A stretch of DNA of 64,000 nucleotides from Cupriavidus agavae (GCF_004217045.1 NZ_SGXM01000001.1:1736001-1800000); one strand, 5' to 3'; positions 47,650 to 59,266 are shown, numbered from the stretch's first letter. The notes: a model not told the origin generated them from the sequence alone. Numbers and translations are program-made.

Positions 47650-48870
47650 TCAGTGCGCGGCCCACTGGATCGAATTCAGGTCGACGCCGTCCTTGAACAT
47701 TTCCCAGAGCGGCGACAGTTCGCGCAGCTTGCCGATCTTGTTCTTGAGCAGTTCCACGGTGTAGTCGACTTCCGATTCCGTAGTAAAACGTCCAACGGTG
47801 AAGCGGATCGAGCTATGCGCCAGCTCGTCGTTGCGGCCCAGGGCACGCAGCACGTACGACGGTTCCAGCGACGCCGACGTGCAGGCCGAGCCCGACGACA
47901 CGGCCACGTCCTTGATGGCCATGATCAGCGACTCGCCCTCGACGTAGTTGAAGCTCACGTTGAGGTTGTGCGGCACGCGGTGTTCCATCGAGCCGTTCAG
48001 GTACACCTCTTCCATCGACGACAGGCCGTTCCACAGGCGGTCACGCAGCATGCGGATCCGCTCGTTCTCGGTGGCCATTTCCTCGCGGGCCAGACGGAAC
48101 GCCTCGCCCATGCCGACGATCTGGTGCGTAGCCAGCGTGCCCGAACGCATGCCGCGCTCGTGGCCGCCGCCGTGCATCTGCGCCTCGATCCGGATACGCG
48201 GCTTGCGGCGCACGTACAGCGCGCCGATGCCCTTCGGGCCGTAGGTCTTGTGGGCCGAGAACGACATCAGGTCGCACTTCAGCTTGCTCAGGTCGATGCC
48301 GACCTTGCCGGTGGCCTGCGCGGCGTCACAGTGGAAGATGATGCCCTTCTCGCGGCAGATCTCGCCAATCTGCTCGACGTCCTGGATCACGCCGATCTCG
48401 TTGTTCACCAGCATCACCGACACCAGGATCGTGTCCGGGCGCAGCGCCTGCTTGAACACGTCCATGTCGATCAGGCCGTCGTCCCTGACGTCGAGGTACG
48501 TCACCTCGAAGCCCTGGCGTTCCAGTTCACGCGTGGTGTCCAGCACGGCCTTGTGCTCGGTCTTCACGGTGATGATGTGCTTGCCCTTGCCCGAGTAGAA
48601 ATTGGCCGCGCCCTTGATGGCGAGGTTGTCCGACTCGGTCGCACCCGACGTCCACACGATCTCGCGCGGATCGGCACCCACCAGCGCCGCCACCTGCTCG
48701 CGCGCCTCTTCCACGGCGCGCTCGGCGTCCCACCCGTAGGCGTGGCTGCGCGAGGCCGGATTGCCGAACTGCTCGCGCAGGTACGGAATCATCTTGTCGG
48801 CAACGCGCGGGTCCACCGGCGTCGTGGCCGAGTAATCCATGTAGATCGGGAAGTGTGGGGTGGTGCTCAT
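47650..48870 (-). CDS. iscS: Cysteine desulfurase IscS
   Basis: 406 aa PLP enzyme that gives sulfur from cysteine to IscU and other acceptors (tRNA thiolation). PLP-Lys in [12 protein letters not shown] (about 204-215), persulfide Cys in [13 protein letters not shown] (about 330). Opens [19 protein letters not shown]. 74 bases after iscR. Confidence 0.97.
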   Translation of the reverse strand: MSTTPHFPIYMDYSATTPVDPRVADKMIPYLREQFGNPASRSHAYGWDAERAVEEAREQVAALVGADPREIVWTSGATESDNLAIKGAANFYSGKGKHIITVKTEHKAVLDTTRELERQGFEVTYLDVRDDGLIDMDVFKQALRPDTILVSVMLVNNEIGVIQDVEQIGEICREKGIIFHCDAAQATGKVGIDLSKLKCDLMSFSAHKTYGPKGIGALYVRRKPRIRIEAQMHGGGHERGMRSGTLATHQIVGMGEAFRLAREEMATENERIRMLRDRLWNGLSSMEEVYLNGSMEHRVPHNLNVSFNYVEGESLIMAIKDVAVSSGSACTSASLEPSYVLRALGRNDELAHSSIRFTVGRFTTESEVDYTVELLKNKIGKLRELSPLWEMFKDGVDLNSIQWAAH

Positions 48871-48921
48871 CTTATGACTGCCTTATAGGGATCGCTAATC
48901 GCGTACTGCCTACCGATAGTT

Positions 48922-48933
48922 TAGTATAAATAC
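48922..48933. other. AT-rich palindrome between iscR and iscS
   Basis: AGTAT, aa, ATACT: 5-base inverted repeat; on the minus strand it also contains TATACT, a possible internal -10 for iscS. Short and weak evidence. Confidence 0.3.
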
Positions 48934-48944
48934 TGCGACGCTGC

Positions 48945-49499
48945 TCAGGACTGGGCGAGGCTGAACACGGAATTGACCACACGCGCACGCGCGGGCTTTT
49001 CCTGTTTTTCGGATTTGTTGCGGGAAACGGTGACCGGTTGCTGCGCGGCGTCATCGCGGCGGTCGTGCAACACGGCCGGCTGGCGGGCACGCTGCTGGTC
49101 GACCAGATTCTTCAGTGATACGGAATCGAGGTACTCGACCATCTTCTGGTTCAGCGTGGCCCACAGTTCGTGGGTCATGCAGCGGCCGGAGCCGTCATCG
49201 CCATTGCAGTTGCCCTTGCCGCCACACTGGGTGGCGTCCAGCGGCTCGTCCACGGCGATGATGATGTCTGCGACGGTGACGTCCTCGGCCTTGCGGGCGA
49301 GGCTGTATCCGCCTCCCGGACCGCGCACGCTTTCCACGATCTCGTGGCGGCGCAGCTTGCCAAACAGCTGCTCCAGGTACGACAGCGAGATCTTCTGACG
49401 CTGGCTGATGCCCGCAAGAGTCACGGGGCCCTGATCCTGGCGCATGGCCAGGTCGATCATTGCAGTGACCGCGAAACGGCCTTTGGTGGTCAGTCTCAT
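48945..49499 (-). CDS. iscR: Fe-S-sensing transcription regulator IscR
   Basis: 184 aa Rrf2-type regulator, winged helix at the N-terminus (RLTTKGRFAVTAMIDLAMR, recognition region about 28-58). Cluster ligands Cys92, Cys98, Cys107 and His110; E. coli has 92, 98, 104 and 107, so there is a three-residue insertion (NGDDGSGR) between the second and third Cys. The holo form represses the isc operon; a type 1 site is found just upstream. The C-terminal 35 residues are basic and not conserved. First gene of the operon. Confidence 0.96.
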   Translation of the reverse strand: MRLTTKGRFAVTAMIDLAMRQDQGPVTLAGISQRQKISLSYLEQLFGKLRRHEIVESVRGPGGGYSLARKAEDVTVADIIIAVDEPLDATQCGGKGNCNGDDGSGRCMTHELWATLNQKMVEYLDSVSLKNLVDQQRARQPAVLHDRRDDAAQQPVTVSRNKSEKQEKPARARVVNSVFSLAQS

Positions 49500-49545
49500 G
49501 ATGCTCGGGGAGAGGGAATACTTGAGGATTTCGGTCGAGTTTACG

Positions 49546-49568
49546 ATATCCCGACTAAATCAGTCAAG
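49546..49568 (-). promoter_or_regulatory. IscR type 1 operator overlapping the iscR promoter
   Basis: Minus strand reads CTTGACTGATTTAGTCGGGA then TAT, matching the type 1 pattern YYGACT-RWWWY-AGTCRRS. TTGACT (49562-49567) is also the -35, spaced 18 bases from TAAACT (49538-49543). Binding would block the polymerase, giving feedback control of the isc operon. Confidence 0.85.
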
Positions 49569-49712
49569 TTCCCCCTGCTGCAACGCACTGTTCCGAAACC
49601 CATAACGATGGCCCCCGGAACGGCGCTTCCAGCCCGGTTTTCCCCTGCCGAAACGCGCGATTCTACCGGCTGCGGCGCACTTGCGCAGCGCCCGGCGCGG
49701 CCTGCGGGACGG

Positions 49713-49952
49713 CTACAGCTGTTCGGCCAGCGCCCTGCCCCGGGCGAAGCCGGCCGCTTCGGCGTCCTGCGGCGTCTTGAAATGATCCGTCGGCGGCGCA
49801 TTCTCGACCAGCGAGGCCGCCGACCGGATATTGGTCCCCTTGCGGCAGACCCGCACCGTGTAATCCCATTCGATGGGTGTGCGGGGCTTCACGAGCACCT
49901 GGATTTCGTGGGTGTCGAACACCTTCTTCTTCCATTCACTGCTGTAGGCCAT
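49713..49952 (-). CDS. Small protein of unknown function
   Basis: 79 aa from ATG 49952, with AGGAGACAGGA upstream (the frame to 49985 adds eleven unlikely residues). Opens MAYSSEWKKKVFDTHEIQVLVK and contains WDYTVRVCRKG and an Ala/Gly-rich helix end. Charged, no membrane segment, one Cys. No family recognised. It lies 47 bases downstream of the 73-aa gene on the same strand; the two probably form one short transcript between uvrB and isc. Confidence 0.72.
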   Translation of the reverse strand: MAYSSEWKKKVFDTHEIQVLVKPRTPIEWDYTVRVCRKGTNIRSAASLVENAPPTDHFKTPQDAEAAGFARGRALAEQL

Positions 49953-49999
49953 TCCTGTCTCCTGGCCGGCTGTGTCTCGGTCCAACCCCTGGGCCCTGG

Positions 50000-50221
50000 T
50001 CAGTTCACTTCGCCGGCATCGATGGTGCGCATGGCTTCGGCCTCGGCCAGGGCGAGTGCCGCCTCTGGCGTTTCGGCCGTGCCTGTCTCGGTTTCAAACG
50101 TGGGGCCGCCGGGCTCGCCGAACGCGTCCGCTATCGTGACCACGCCGGCAAACCCGCCCGCCGCGTGCCGCACGGCGCGGACCACCACCGCATAACCACC
50201 GTACTCGAACTGCGTCACCAT
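50000..50221 (-). CDS. Small protein of unknown function
   Basis: 73 aa, acidic, opening MVTQFEYGGYAVVVRAVRHA with a predicted beta hairpin and a short helix (PEAALALAEAEAMRTIDAG) at the end. No known domain. It is upstream of the 79-aa gene. The layout suggests a small globular protein; both genes seem confined to this type of organism, but that cannot be verified here. Confidence 0.7.
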   Translation of the reverse strand: MVTQFEYGGYAVVVRAVRHAAGGFAGVVTIADAFGEPGGPTFETETGTAETPEAALALAEAEAMRTIDAGEVN

Positions 50222-50337
50222 GGCGCGCTCCTGGGTTCGTGGCGCGGCCCAAGGCCGCGGGGCAGCCGCCTAACCACTATAGGACGCCGTGCCGCAACGT
50301 GCGCATCGGCGGCACGCGCGGCGGCTCGGGGATTGCC

Positions 50338-52431
<2,094 letters not shown>

Positions 52432-52470
52432 GAAATTAGGGAAATACCTCAGGAAAACGGGCGGATACGC

Positions 52471-52476
52471 TAGAAT
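52471..52476 (+). promoter_or_regulatory. Candidate -10 of the aminotransferase gene
   Basis: TAGAAT, 112 bases upstream of ATG 52588; leader contains GGGGTTG (52480-52486) and CAACCCC (52499-52505), a 7-base stem. No clear -35. Confidence 0.4.
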
Positions 52477-52587
52477 CTTGGGGTTGCGCGGCCCGGTTCA
52501 ACCCCTGCCCCGGTCCGCCGCAGCCCTGCGCAGTCCGAAGCATTCTACGCCCTCCGTTTTGTTACACAGCTGACCACGAGATTCCAA

Positions 52588-53784
52588 ATGAGTTTGTTTT
52601 CTGCCGTCGAGATGGCCCCGCGCGACCCGATCCTGGGCCTGAATGAAGCATTCAATGCCGATACGCGTCCCACCAAGGTCAATCTGGGCGTGGGCGTGTA
52701 CTTCACCGACGAAGGGAAAATCCCGCTGCTGCGCGCCGTCCAGGAGGCCGAGAAGGCCCGCCTGACCACCGCCACGCCGCGCGGCTACCTGCCGATCGAG
52801 GGCATCGCCGCCTACGACCAGGCCGTGCAGACCCTGCTGTTCGGCAAGGAATCGCCGCTGATCACGGAAGGTCGCGTAGTGACGGCTCAGGCACTTGGCG
52901 GCACGGGCGCGCTGAAGATCGGCGCCGACTTCCTGAAGCGCCTGTACCCGGACGCCTCGGTCGCCATCAGCGACCCGAGCTGGGAAAACCACCGCGCGCT
53001 GTTCGAAGCCGCCGGTTTCCCGGTGGTCAACTATGCCTATTACGATGCCCCGAGCCACGGCCTGAACTTCGCCGGCATGGTGGCATCGCTGAAGTCGTAC
53101 CCGGCCAACACGATCGTCGTGCTGCACGCGTGCTGCCACAACCCGACCGGCGTGGACCTGAACGACGACCAGTGGAAGCAGGTGGTCGAGCTGGTCAAGG
53201 AGCGCAACCTGATTCCGTTCCTGGACATGGCCTACCAGGGCTTTGCCGACGGCATCGACCGTGACGGCGCCGCCGTGCGCCTGTTCGCCGAATCGGGCCT
53301 GCCGTTCTTCGTGTCGAGCTCGTTCTCGAAAAGCTTCTCGCTGTACGGCGAGCGCGTGGGCGCGATCTCGATCGTGACCACCAGCAAGGACGAAGCCCAG
53401 CGCGTGATGTCGCAGGTCAAGCGCGTGATCCGCACGAACTACTCGAACCCGCCGACCCACGGCGGCACCGTGGTGGCCACCGTGCTGAACAGCCCGGAAC
53501 TGCGCGCCATGTGGGAAGAGGAACTGGCCGAAATGCGCGACCGCATCAAGCTGATGCGCAATGCGCTGGTGGACAAGCTGGCCGCCGCCGGCGTGCCGGG
53601 CGATTTCTCGTTCGTGAAGGCCCAGCGCGGCATGTTCTCGTATTCGGGCCTGACGTCGGCCCAGGTGGACCGCCTGCGCACCGAACACGGCATCTACGCC
53701 GTGGGCACGGGCCGCATCTGCGTGGCCGCGCTGAACAGCCGCAACATCGACGCCGTGGTGAAAGCCATCGCCGCCGTCTACTAA
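52588..53784 (+). CDS. Aromatic amino acid / aspartate aminotransferase
   Basis: 398 aa PLP-dependent class I aminotransferase of the TyrB/AspC type. Opens MSLFSAVEMAPRDPILGLNEA like E. coli AspC/TyrB. NPTGVDLNDDQWK supplies the PLP-phenol contact, PLP-Lys in SSSFSKSFSLYGERVG (about 246) and a terminal Arg (GTGRICVAALNS). Aromatic versus aspartate preference cannot be decided by sequence; the tyrB-like assignment is a common annotation. Divergent from uvrB, followed by a terminator. Confidence 0.92.
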   Translation: MSLFSAVEMAPRDPILGLNEAFNADTRPTKVNLGVGVYFTDEGKIPLLRAVQEAEKARLTTATPRGYLPIEGIAAYDQAVQTLLFGKESPLITEGRVVTAQALGGTGALKIGADFLKRLYPDASVAISDPSWENHRALFEAAGFPVVNYAYYDAPSHGLNFAGMVASLKSYPANTIVVLHACCHNPTGVDLNDDQWKQVVELVKERNLIPFLDMAYQGFADGIDRDGAAVRLFAESGLPFFVSSSFSKSFSLYGERVGAISIVTTSKDEAQRVMSQVKRVIRTNYSNPPTHGGTVVATVLNSPELRAMWEEELAEMRDRIKLMRNALVDKLAAAGVPGDFSFVKAQRGMFSYSGLTSAQVDRLRTEHGIYAVGTGRICVAALNSRNIDAVVKAIAAVY

Positions 53785-53833
53785 GCGGGCTGCCGCACCC
53801 GGGCGTTGCACCAAACTGCAACGCCCGCCCCCG

Positions 53834-53868
53834 AAAAGGCGACCTGAAGGCCACTCCGGTCGCCTTTT
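53834..53868 (+). terminator. Rho-independent terminator after the aminotransferase gene
   Basis: AAAAGGCGACC, 13-base loop, GGTCGCCTTTT. A-rich and T-rich flanks. 49 bases after the stop. Confidence 0.85.
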
Positions 53869-53961
53869 CGCGTCTTGTCAGCCGTTGTCATCCAGATATA
53901 GCGCCATTGTCCTATTGTCTTCAACGCGTGGCAGCGTACCTTTGGAAGGTATGCTGCAGAG

Positions 53962-53973
53962 CACGATCGTTCG
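53962..53973. promoter_or_regulatory. Operator-like motif upstream of phaZ
   Basis: CACGATCGTTCG: the 11 bases ACGATCGTTCG are identical to those at 10926-10936 in front of the hydrolase/acyl-CoA synthetase pair. It lies 9 bases upstream of CATAAT (53982-53987), the probable phaZ -10, in the position of the -35. Confidence 0.5.
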
Positions 53974-54027
53974 ATTGCTGCCATAATCGTTGTGCGAGTC
54001 ACTCGCGACAAGAAAGGCTAGACAGGC

Positions 54028-55266
54028 ATGCTTTATCAATTGCATGAATTCCAGCGCTCGATGCTGAACCCGCTTACCGCGTGGATGCAGGCGACCGCCA
54101 AGACACTGACCAACCCCCTCAGCCCCCTTTCGCTGCTACCGGGCGCGCCCCGGCTTGCGGCGGGCTACGAGCTGCTGTACCGGCTCGGCAAGGAGTACGA
54201 GAAACCGGCGTTCGACATCAAGACGGTGCGCTCCAACGGGCGCGATATCCCGATCGTCGAGCAGACCGTGCTGGAGAAGCCGTTCTGCAAGCTGATCCGC
54301 TTCAAGCGCTTCGCGGACGACCCCGATACCATCAAGCTGCTCAAGGACGAGCCGGTGGTGCTGGTGGCCGCGCCGTTGTCGGGCCACCACGCGACGCTGC
54401 TGCGCGACACGGTCCGCACGTTGCTCCAGGATCACAAAGTCTATGTGACCGACTGGGTCGATGCCCGCATGGTCCCGGCCTCGGACGGTGACTTCCACCT
54501 CTCCGACTATATCTATTACATCCAGGAGTTCATCCGCCACATCGGCGCGGAGAACCTGCATGTGATCTCGGTGTGCCAGCCCACCGTGCCCGTGCTGGCC
54601 GCGATCTCGCTGATGGCTTCGGCCGGCGAGAAGACGCCCCGCACGATGACGATGATGGGCGGCCCGATCGACGCCCGGAAGAGCCCGACATCGGTCAACT
54701 CGCTGGCGACCAACAAGTCGTACGAGTGGTTCGAGAACAACGTCATCTACACGGTGCCGGCCAACTATCCGGGCCATGGCCGCCGCGTCTACCCCGGCTT
54801 CCTGCAGCACGCCGGCTTCGTGGCGATGAACCCGGACCGCCACCTGACCTCGCACTATGACTATTACCTGAGCCTGGTCGAGGGCGATGCCGACGACGCC
54901 GACGCGCACGTGAAGTTCTACGACGAGTACAACGCGGTGCTGGACATGGCCGCCGACTACTACCTCGACACGATCCGCGAGGTGTTCCAGGAGTTCCGGC
55001 TGGCCAACGGCACGTGGGAGATCGACGGCGTGCCGGTGCGTCCGCAGGACATCAAGTCCACCGCGCTGCTGACGATCGAAGGCGAACTCGACGATATCTC
55101 GGGCGCCGGCCAGACCGCGGCCGCGCACGACCTGTGCGGCGGCATCCCGAAGACACGCAAGCAACACATCACCGCGCCGAAGTGCGGGCATTACGGGATC
55201 TTCTCGGGCCGACGCTGGCGCGAGAACATCTACCCGGAGCTGCGCGACTTCATCCGCAAGCACTGA
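54028..55266 (+). CDS. phaZ: Intracellular polyhydroxybutyrate depolymerase PhaZ
   Basis: 412 aa alpha/beta-fold PHB depolymerase that degrades stored granules. The catalytic triad has the same numbering as Ralstonia eutropha PhaZa1: Cys183 in VCQPTVPV, Asp355 in EGELDDISGAG and His388 in KCGHYGIFSG. No signal peptide (MLYQLHEFQRSMLNPLT), so it acts inside the cell. Terminator follows at 55296. The regulator at 55358 is convergent. Consistent with a PHB-accumulating betaproteobacterium. Confidence 0.96.
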   Translation: MLYQLHEFQRSMLNPLTAWMQATAKTLTNPLSPLSLLPGAPRLAAGYELLYRLGKEYEKPAFDIKTVRSNGRDIPIVEQTVLEKPFCKLIRFKRFADDPDTIKLLKDEPVVLVAAPLSGHHATLLRDTVRTLLQDHKVYVTDWVDARMVPASDGDFHLSDYIYYIQEFIRHIGAENLHVISVCQPTVPVLAAISLMASAGEKTPRTMTMMGGPIDARKSPTSVNSLATNKSYEWFENNVIYTVPANYPGHGRRVYPGFLQHAGFVAMNPDRHLTSHYDYYLSLVEGDADDADAHVKFYDEYNAVLDMAADYYLDTIREVFQEFRLANGTWEIDGVPVRPQDIKSTALLTIEGELDDISGAGQTAAAHDLCGGIPKTRKQHITAPKCGHYGIFSGRRWRENIYPELRDFIRKH

Positions 55267-55295
55267 ATTGCCGTAGTCGATCCGCCAAAAACAAG

Positions 55296-55322
55296 ACGCC
55301 CGCGAGTATTCGCGGGCGTTTT
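55296..55322 (+). terminator. Rho-independent terminator after phaZ
   Basis: ACGCCCGCGA, loop gtat, TCGCGGGCGT followed by TTTGCG. 29 bases after the phaZ stop, before the convergent TetR gene. Confidence 0.88.
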
Positions 55323-55357
55323 GCGTTGGGTCAGCCGCTGAGCGCCGTCAGCGCCGC

Positions 55358-55993
55358 TCAGCGCCGGGTCAGGTACGACAGCAGCATGTCCGTATGGAGG
55401 TCGGCAAAGCGCGCGTGTTCTTCTTCCGAGGCCACGTCGCGGCCGATCACGGCACTGATCGTGTAGCGGTTCGACAGCACGTAGTAGCCCAGCGCGGAGA
55501 TCGTCAGGTAGAACTGCGGCACGTCGATGCCCTCGCGGAACACGCCCTGCTGCTGGCCGCGCGCGATGATGTCGGCCAGCACGTCGACCACGGGATTGAT
55601 GAGCTGGTGCAGTTGCGCGGATTTCTTCAGATGCCGCGCCTCGTGCAGGTTCTCGCTGTTGACCAGCCGGATGAACTCGGGGTGAGCGTAGTACCAGTCC
55701 CAGACAAAGCGGGCCAGCGTGCGCACCGCTGCCACCGGGTCTTCGTCGGTGATATGGAGCTGTTCCTCGGCCGCGCGGAACTCGGCGTACTGCTTTTCGA
55801 GCACGGTCAGGAACAGGCCCTCCTTGCTGCCGTAGTAGTAGTACAGCATGCGCTCGTTGGTCTCGGCGCGGCGGGCAATCTGGTCCACGCGCGCCCCGGC
55901 CAGCCCGCCCTTGGCAAACTCCTCGGTCGCGGCGGCCAGGATGCGCCGGCGCGTGCCTTCCGGGTCCCGCTTGGTTCTTGGCTCGTTTGACAT
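55358..55993 (-). CDS. TetR/AcrR family regulator
   Basis: 211 aa. N-terminal TetR HTH (about 12-62: [20 protein letters not shown], and a recognition part [20 protein letters not shown]). The C-terminal domain ends with [17 protein letters not shown] and a short Asp/His-rich stretch; the layout resembles RutR/PydR-type regulators of pyrimidine catabolism. A RutE-like gene is 4.5 kb away, but the two are not clustered. Ligand unknown. Confidence 0.88.
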   Translation of the reverse strand: MSNEPRTKRDPEGTRRRILAAATEEFAKGGLAGARVDQIARRAETNERMLYYYYGSKEGLFLTVLEKQYAEFRAAEEQLHITDEDPVAAVRTLARFVWDWYYAHPEFIRLVNSENLHEARHLKKSAQLHQLINPVVDVLADIIARGQQQGVFREGIDVPQFYLTISALGYYVLSNRYTISAVIGRDVASEEEHARFADLHTDMLLSYLTRR

Positions 55994-56108
55994 GTAGTTC
56001 CGGTCTGTCGATTGCGCGGATTATGGCACAGCCGTCACCCCCCTCGCCTTCCTCCCTCGATCGGGTGACGGGTCATGATCGCCGTTTCTGCACTGCGGCG
56101 AAATCGGG

Positions 56109-56114
56109 GATAAT
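56109..56114 (+). promoter_or_regulatory. Candidate -10 of rsxB
   Basis: GATAAT with TTCTGC at 56086-56091 as a weak -35 (17-base spacing). It leads to a long leader of about 85 bases before GTG 56200. Confidence 0.4.
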
Positions 56115-56199
56115 CCTTGCCGCACACGCTCCGCAGAGGGCGTTGGCGAACCGTCGCTCCCACGAAACATCCCAATTCGCTGTCCGCAGTGTTGCAGTC

Positions 56200-56919
56200 G
56201 TGACCCACACCCCCCCGACCGCCACCGGCCCCGCCGGCCTGGCGGACCGCCTGGAAGCCGTGCTGCCCCAGACCCAATGCACCAAGTGCGGGTTCGATGG
56301 CTGCCGTCCCTATGCCGAAGCCATGGCCGCGGGCCAGGCCGAGACCAACCGCTGCCCGCCCGGCGGCGTAGCCGGCATCGTGCGGCTGTCCGCGCTGCTG
56401 GGCACCGCGCCGCAGCCGCTCGACCCGGAACGCGGCACCGAACAACCGCGCGCCGTGGCGCGTATCGACGAATCGCTCTGCATCGGCTGCACGCTGTGCA
56501 TCCAGGCCTGCCCGGTGGACGCCATCGTGGGCGCCGCCAAGCAGATGCATACCGTGCTGCCCGACTGGTGCACCGGGTGCGACCTCTGCGTGGCGCCCTG
56601 CCCCGTGGACTGCATCGCCATGATCCCGGTCACCGGCGCCGCCACGGGCTGGCAGGCGTGGTCGCAGGAACAGGCCGATTCGGCCCACGCCCGCTACGTG
56701 TCGCGCCGTGCCCGGCTGGTGCGCGAACGCGAGGAAAACGACGCCCGGCTGGCCGCCAAGGCTGCCGCCAAGCTCGAAGCCCTGCAGGCCGAGAGCGCCG
56801 CCTCGGCCGAGGAACAGGCCGCGCAGGCGCGCAAGAAGGCGATCATCGAGGCCGCCATTGCCCGCGCCCGGGCCAAGGCCGCGGCCGTGAAGCCGCGCAA
56901 CACCGACGAGACACCATGA
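56200..56919 (+). CDS. rsxB: RnfB/RsxB-type electron transport iron-sulfur protein
   Basis: 239 aa from GTG 56200 ([10 protein letters not shown]). RnfB N-terminal cluster motif with C27, C30, C35 and C52 ([13 protein letters not shown]), then two 4Fe-4S ferredoxin motifs [15 protein letters not shown] and [15 protein letters not shown], and an Ala/Glu/Lys-rich coiled tail. No transmembrane helix at the front, unlike RnfB of the full Rnf complex. No other rnf genes here, so it is a standalone version often placed directly before nth. Overlaps nth by ATGA. Confidence 0.88.
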   Translation: MTHTPPTATGPAGLADRLEAVLPQTQCTKCGFDGCRPYAEAMAAGQAETNRCPPGGVAGIVRLSALLGTAPQPLDPERGTEQPRAVARIDESLCIGCTLCIQACPVDAIVGAAKQMHTVLPDWCTGCDLCVAPCPVDCIAMIPVTGAATGWQAWSQEQADSAHARYVSRRARLVREREENDARLAAKAAAKLEALQAESAASAEEQAAQARKKAIIEAAIARARAKAAAVKPRNTDETP

Positions 56920-57560
56920 ACCCCGCCAAGCGCCTCGCCATCTTCGAGACCCTGCGCGAAGTCAATCCGAACCCCGAGACCGAGCTCGAATACAGCTCGC
57001 CGTTCGAGCTGCTGATCGCCGTGCTGCTGTCGGCGCAGGCCACCGATGTCGGCGTGAACAAGGCCACGCGCAAGCTCTATCCGGTGGCCCACACGCCGCA
57101 GCAGATCCTCGACCTCGGCGAGGCCGGGCTGATCGAGTACATCAAGACCATCGGCCTGTACAAGACCAAGGCCAAGCATGTGATGGAAACGTGCCGCATC
57201 CTGGTGGCACAGCACGGCGGCAAGGTGCCGCCGGTGCGCGAGGCGCTGGAGGCGCTGCCCGGGGTAGGTCGTAAGACCGCCAATGTGGTGCTCAACGTCG
57301 CGTTCGGGCAGCCGACGATTGCCGTCGATACCCATATCTTCCGCGTCGCCAACCGCACCGGGCTGGCGCCGGGCAAGACGCCGGACGCCGTGGAACTGAA
57401 GCTGCTCAAGGTCACGCCGACCGAGTTCCTGCACGATGCCCACCACTGGCTGATCTTGCACGGGCGCTATGTCTGCAAGGCGCGCAAGCCCGAATGCTGG
57501 CACTGCGCCATCGAGCCGCTCTGCGAGTTCAAGCCCAAGACGCCGGCCCCGAACGTCTGA
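56916..57560 (+). CDS. nth: Endonuclease III
   Basis: 214 aa bifunctional DNA glycosylase/AP lyase for oxidised pyrimidines. HhH motif [15 protein letters not shown] (with catalytic Lys), catalytic Asp in [12 protein letters not shown], and a 4Fe-4S cluster motif C-x6-C-x2-C-x5-C near the C-terminus ([17 protein letters not shown]). ATG overlaps the rsxB stop (ATGA), showing translational coupling. rsxB may supply electrons for the repair enzyme cluster, but this is speculation. Confidence 0.96.
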   Translation: MNPAKRLAIFETLREVNPNPETELEYSSPFELLIAVLLSAQATDVGVNKATRKLYPVAHTPQQILDLGEAGLIEYIKTIGLYKTKAKHVMETCRILVAQHGGKVPPVREALEALPGVGRKTANVVLNVAFGQPTIAVDTHIFRVANRTGLAPGKTPDAVELKLLKVTPTEFLHDAHHWLILHGRYVCKARKPECWHCAIEPLCEFKPKTPAPNV

Positions 57561-57709
57561 AGCGGCGCGCGCCCCGAAAGCCCAGGCAATCGCTGGCAAT
57601 TCGGGAAAGTGCGAGGTTGGGCGGATTCTTCCAAACACCGCCGTCCCGCACCCGCCCCGGGCGCAACGCTGCTACCCTATGCGGTCATCGCACGCGTCCG
57701 GGACCTGTC

Positions 57710-59266
57710 ATGACCGCCCCCGAAGTCCATGCAGCAGACGATGCAGTTTCTTCAGGTTTTTCCGATGCCGAAGGCATCCTCGACGTCCTGATCGTCGGTG
57801 CCGGCCTGTCCGGCATTGGCGCCGCGCGCCAGCTCCAGCAGCAGTGTCCGAACAAGCGCTACGCCATCCTCGAAGCGCGCGACGCCATCGGCGGCACCTG
57901 GGACCTGTTCCGCTACCCCGGCATCCGCTCCGACTCCGACATGTACACGCTCGGCTACCGCTTCAAGCCGTGGCGGGGCGCCCGGGCGATTGCCGATGGC
58001 CCGTCGATCCTCTCGTATATCCGCGAAACCGCCGACGAGGCGGGCATTACCCCGCGCATCCGCTTCGGCCACAAGGTCGTGGCGGCGGCCTGGCACAGCG
58101 CCGAGGCATGCTGGACCGTCGACGTCGAACGCGCCGCCGACCAGGCCCGCCAGCGCTTCAAGGCGCGCCTGCTCTACGTCTGCGCCGGCTACTACAGCTA
58201 TGCCGAGGGCTACCGGCCCGACTTCCCCGGCGAGGCCGGCTTTCGGGGCACGGTCGTCCACCCCCAGTTCTGGGATGCGTCGATCGACTATGCGGGCAAG
58301 CGCGTGGTGGTGATCGGCAGCGGCGCCACGGCCGTGACGCTGGTGCCCGCCATGGCCGAGACGGCCGCCCATGTGACGATGCTGCAGCGCTCGCCCACCT
58401 ATATCGTGACGCGCCCCGGCGAGGACGCCATTGCCAACCGGCTGCGCAGCCTGCTGCCGGCGCGCGTGGCCTATGGCCTGACGCGCTGGAAGAACGTGCT
58501 GCTCGGCATGTTCTTCTTCCAGCTCGCGCGCCGCCGGCCGGCGAAGGTCAAGCAGCGGCTGGTGCAGATGGCCGCCGCCCAGCTCACGCCCGGTTTCGAT
58601 GTCGACACGCATTTCACACCGCGCTACAACCCGTGGGACCAGCGCGTCTGCCTGGTGCCGGACGGCGACCTGTTCCGTGCGCTGCGCCAGGGCCGCGCCT
58701 CGGTGGTCACGGACCAGATCGAACGGTTCGACGCCAACGGCATCGTGCTGCAATCGGGCCAGACGCTGCCGGCCGACGTGGTGGTGGTGGCCACCGGCCT
58801 GAAGCTGAACGTGCTCGGCGACATCGCGCTGACCGTCGACGGCCAGCCGCGCCGGCCGTCCGAGTGCCTGGCCTACAAGGGGATGATGCTCGGCAACGTG
58901 CCGAACATGCTGCTGGCGTTCGGCTATACCAATGCCTCGTGGACGCTCAAGGCCGACCTGACCGCCGAGTACGCCTGCCGCCTGCTGCGCTTCATGGACC
59001 GGCGCGGCCACCGCATCGCCATGCCCCGCCCCGCGCCCGATCTCGCCCCATCGCCGTTTCTTGATTTCACGTCCGGCTACGTGCAGCGCGCCGCAGCCGT
59101 GCTGCCGCGCCAGGGCGACCGCAAGCCGTGGCGCGTGTATCAGAACTACCTGATGGACATGCTGACCAACCGCCATGGCCGCATCGACGATGGCGTGCTG
59201 CGCTTCGACACCGCGCAGGCCGCCCCGCTACCGAACCACGACCCGCTCGCCGAGGCCCAATCTTGA
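57710..59266 (+). CDS. Baeyer-Villiger type flavin monooxygenase
   Basis: 518 aa from ATG 57710. FAD motif GAGLSGIGAA (30-39), GGTWDLFRYPG, and the BVMO fingerprint FxGxxxHxxxWD, present as FRGTVVHPQFWD (about 179-190). NADP loop IGSGATAVTL (about 203-212). Oxidises ketones to esters or lactones; EthA-like. The gene overlaps the following hydrolase by 4 bases (TTGA), so the two are translationally coupled, suggesting ketone to ester to acid plus alcohol. Substrate unknown. Confidence 0.88.
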   Translation: MTAPEVHAADDAVSSGFSDAEGILDVLIVGAGLSGIGAARQLQQQCPNKRYAILEARDAIGGTWDLFRYPGIRSDSDMYTLGYRFKPWRGARAIADGPSILSYIRETADEAGITPRIRFGHKVVAAAWHSAEACWTVDVERAADQARQRFKARLLYVCAGYYSYAEGYRPDFPGEAGFRGTVVHPQFWDASIDYAGKRVVVIGSGATAVTLVPAMAETAAHVTMLQRSPTYIVTRPGEDAIANRLRSLLPARVAYGLTRWKNVLLGMFFFQLARRRPAKVKQRLVQMAAAQLTPGFDVDTHFTPRYNPWDQRVCLVPDGDLFRALRQGRASVVTDQIERFDANGIVLQSGQTLPADVVVVATGLKLNVLGDIALTVDGQPRRPSECLAYKGMMLGNVPNMLLAFGYTNASWTLKADLTAEYACRLLRFMDRRGHRIAMPRPAPDLAPSPFLDFTSGYVQRAAAVLPRQGDRKPWRVYQNYLMDMLTNRHGRIDDGVLRFDTAQAAPLPNHDPLAEAQS

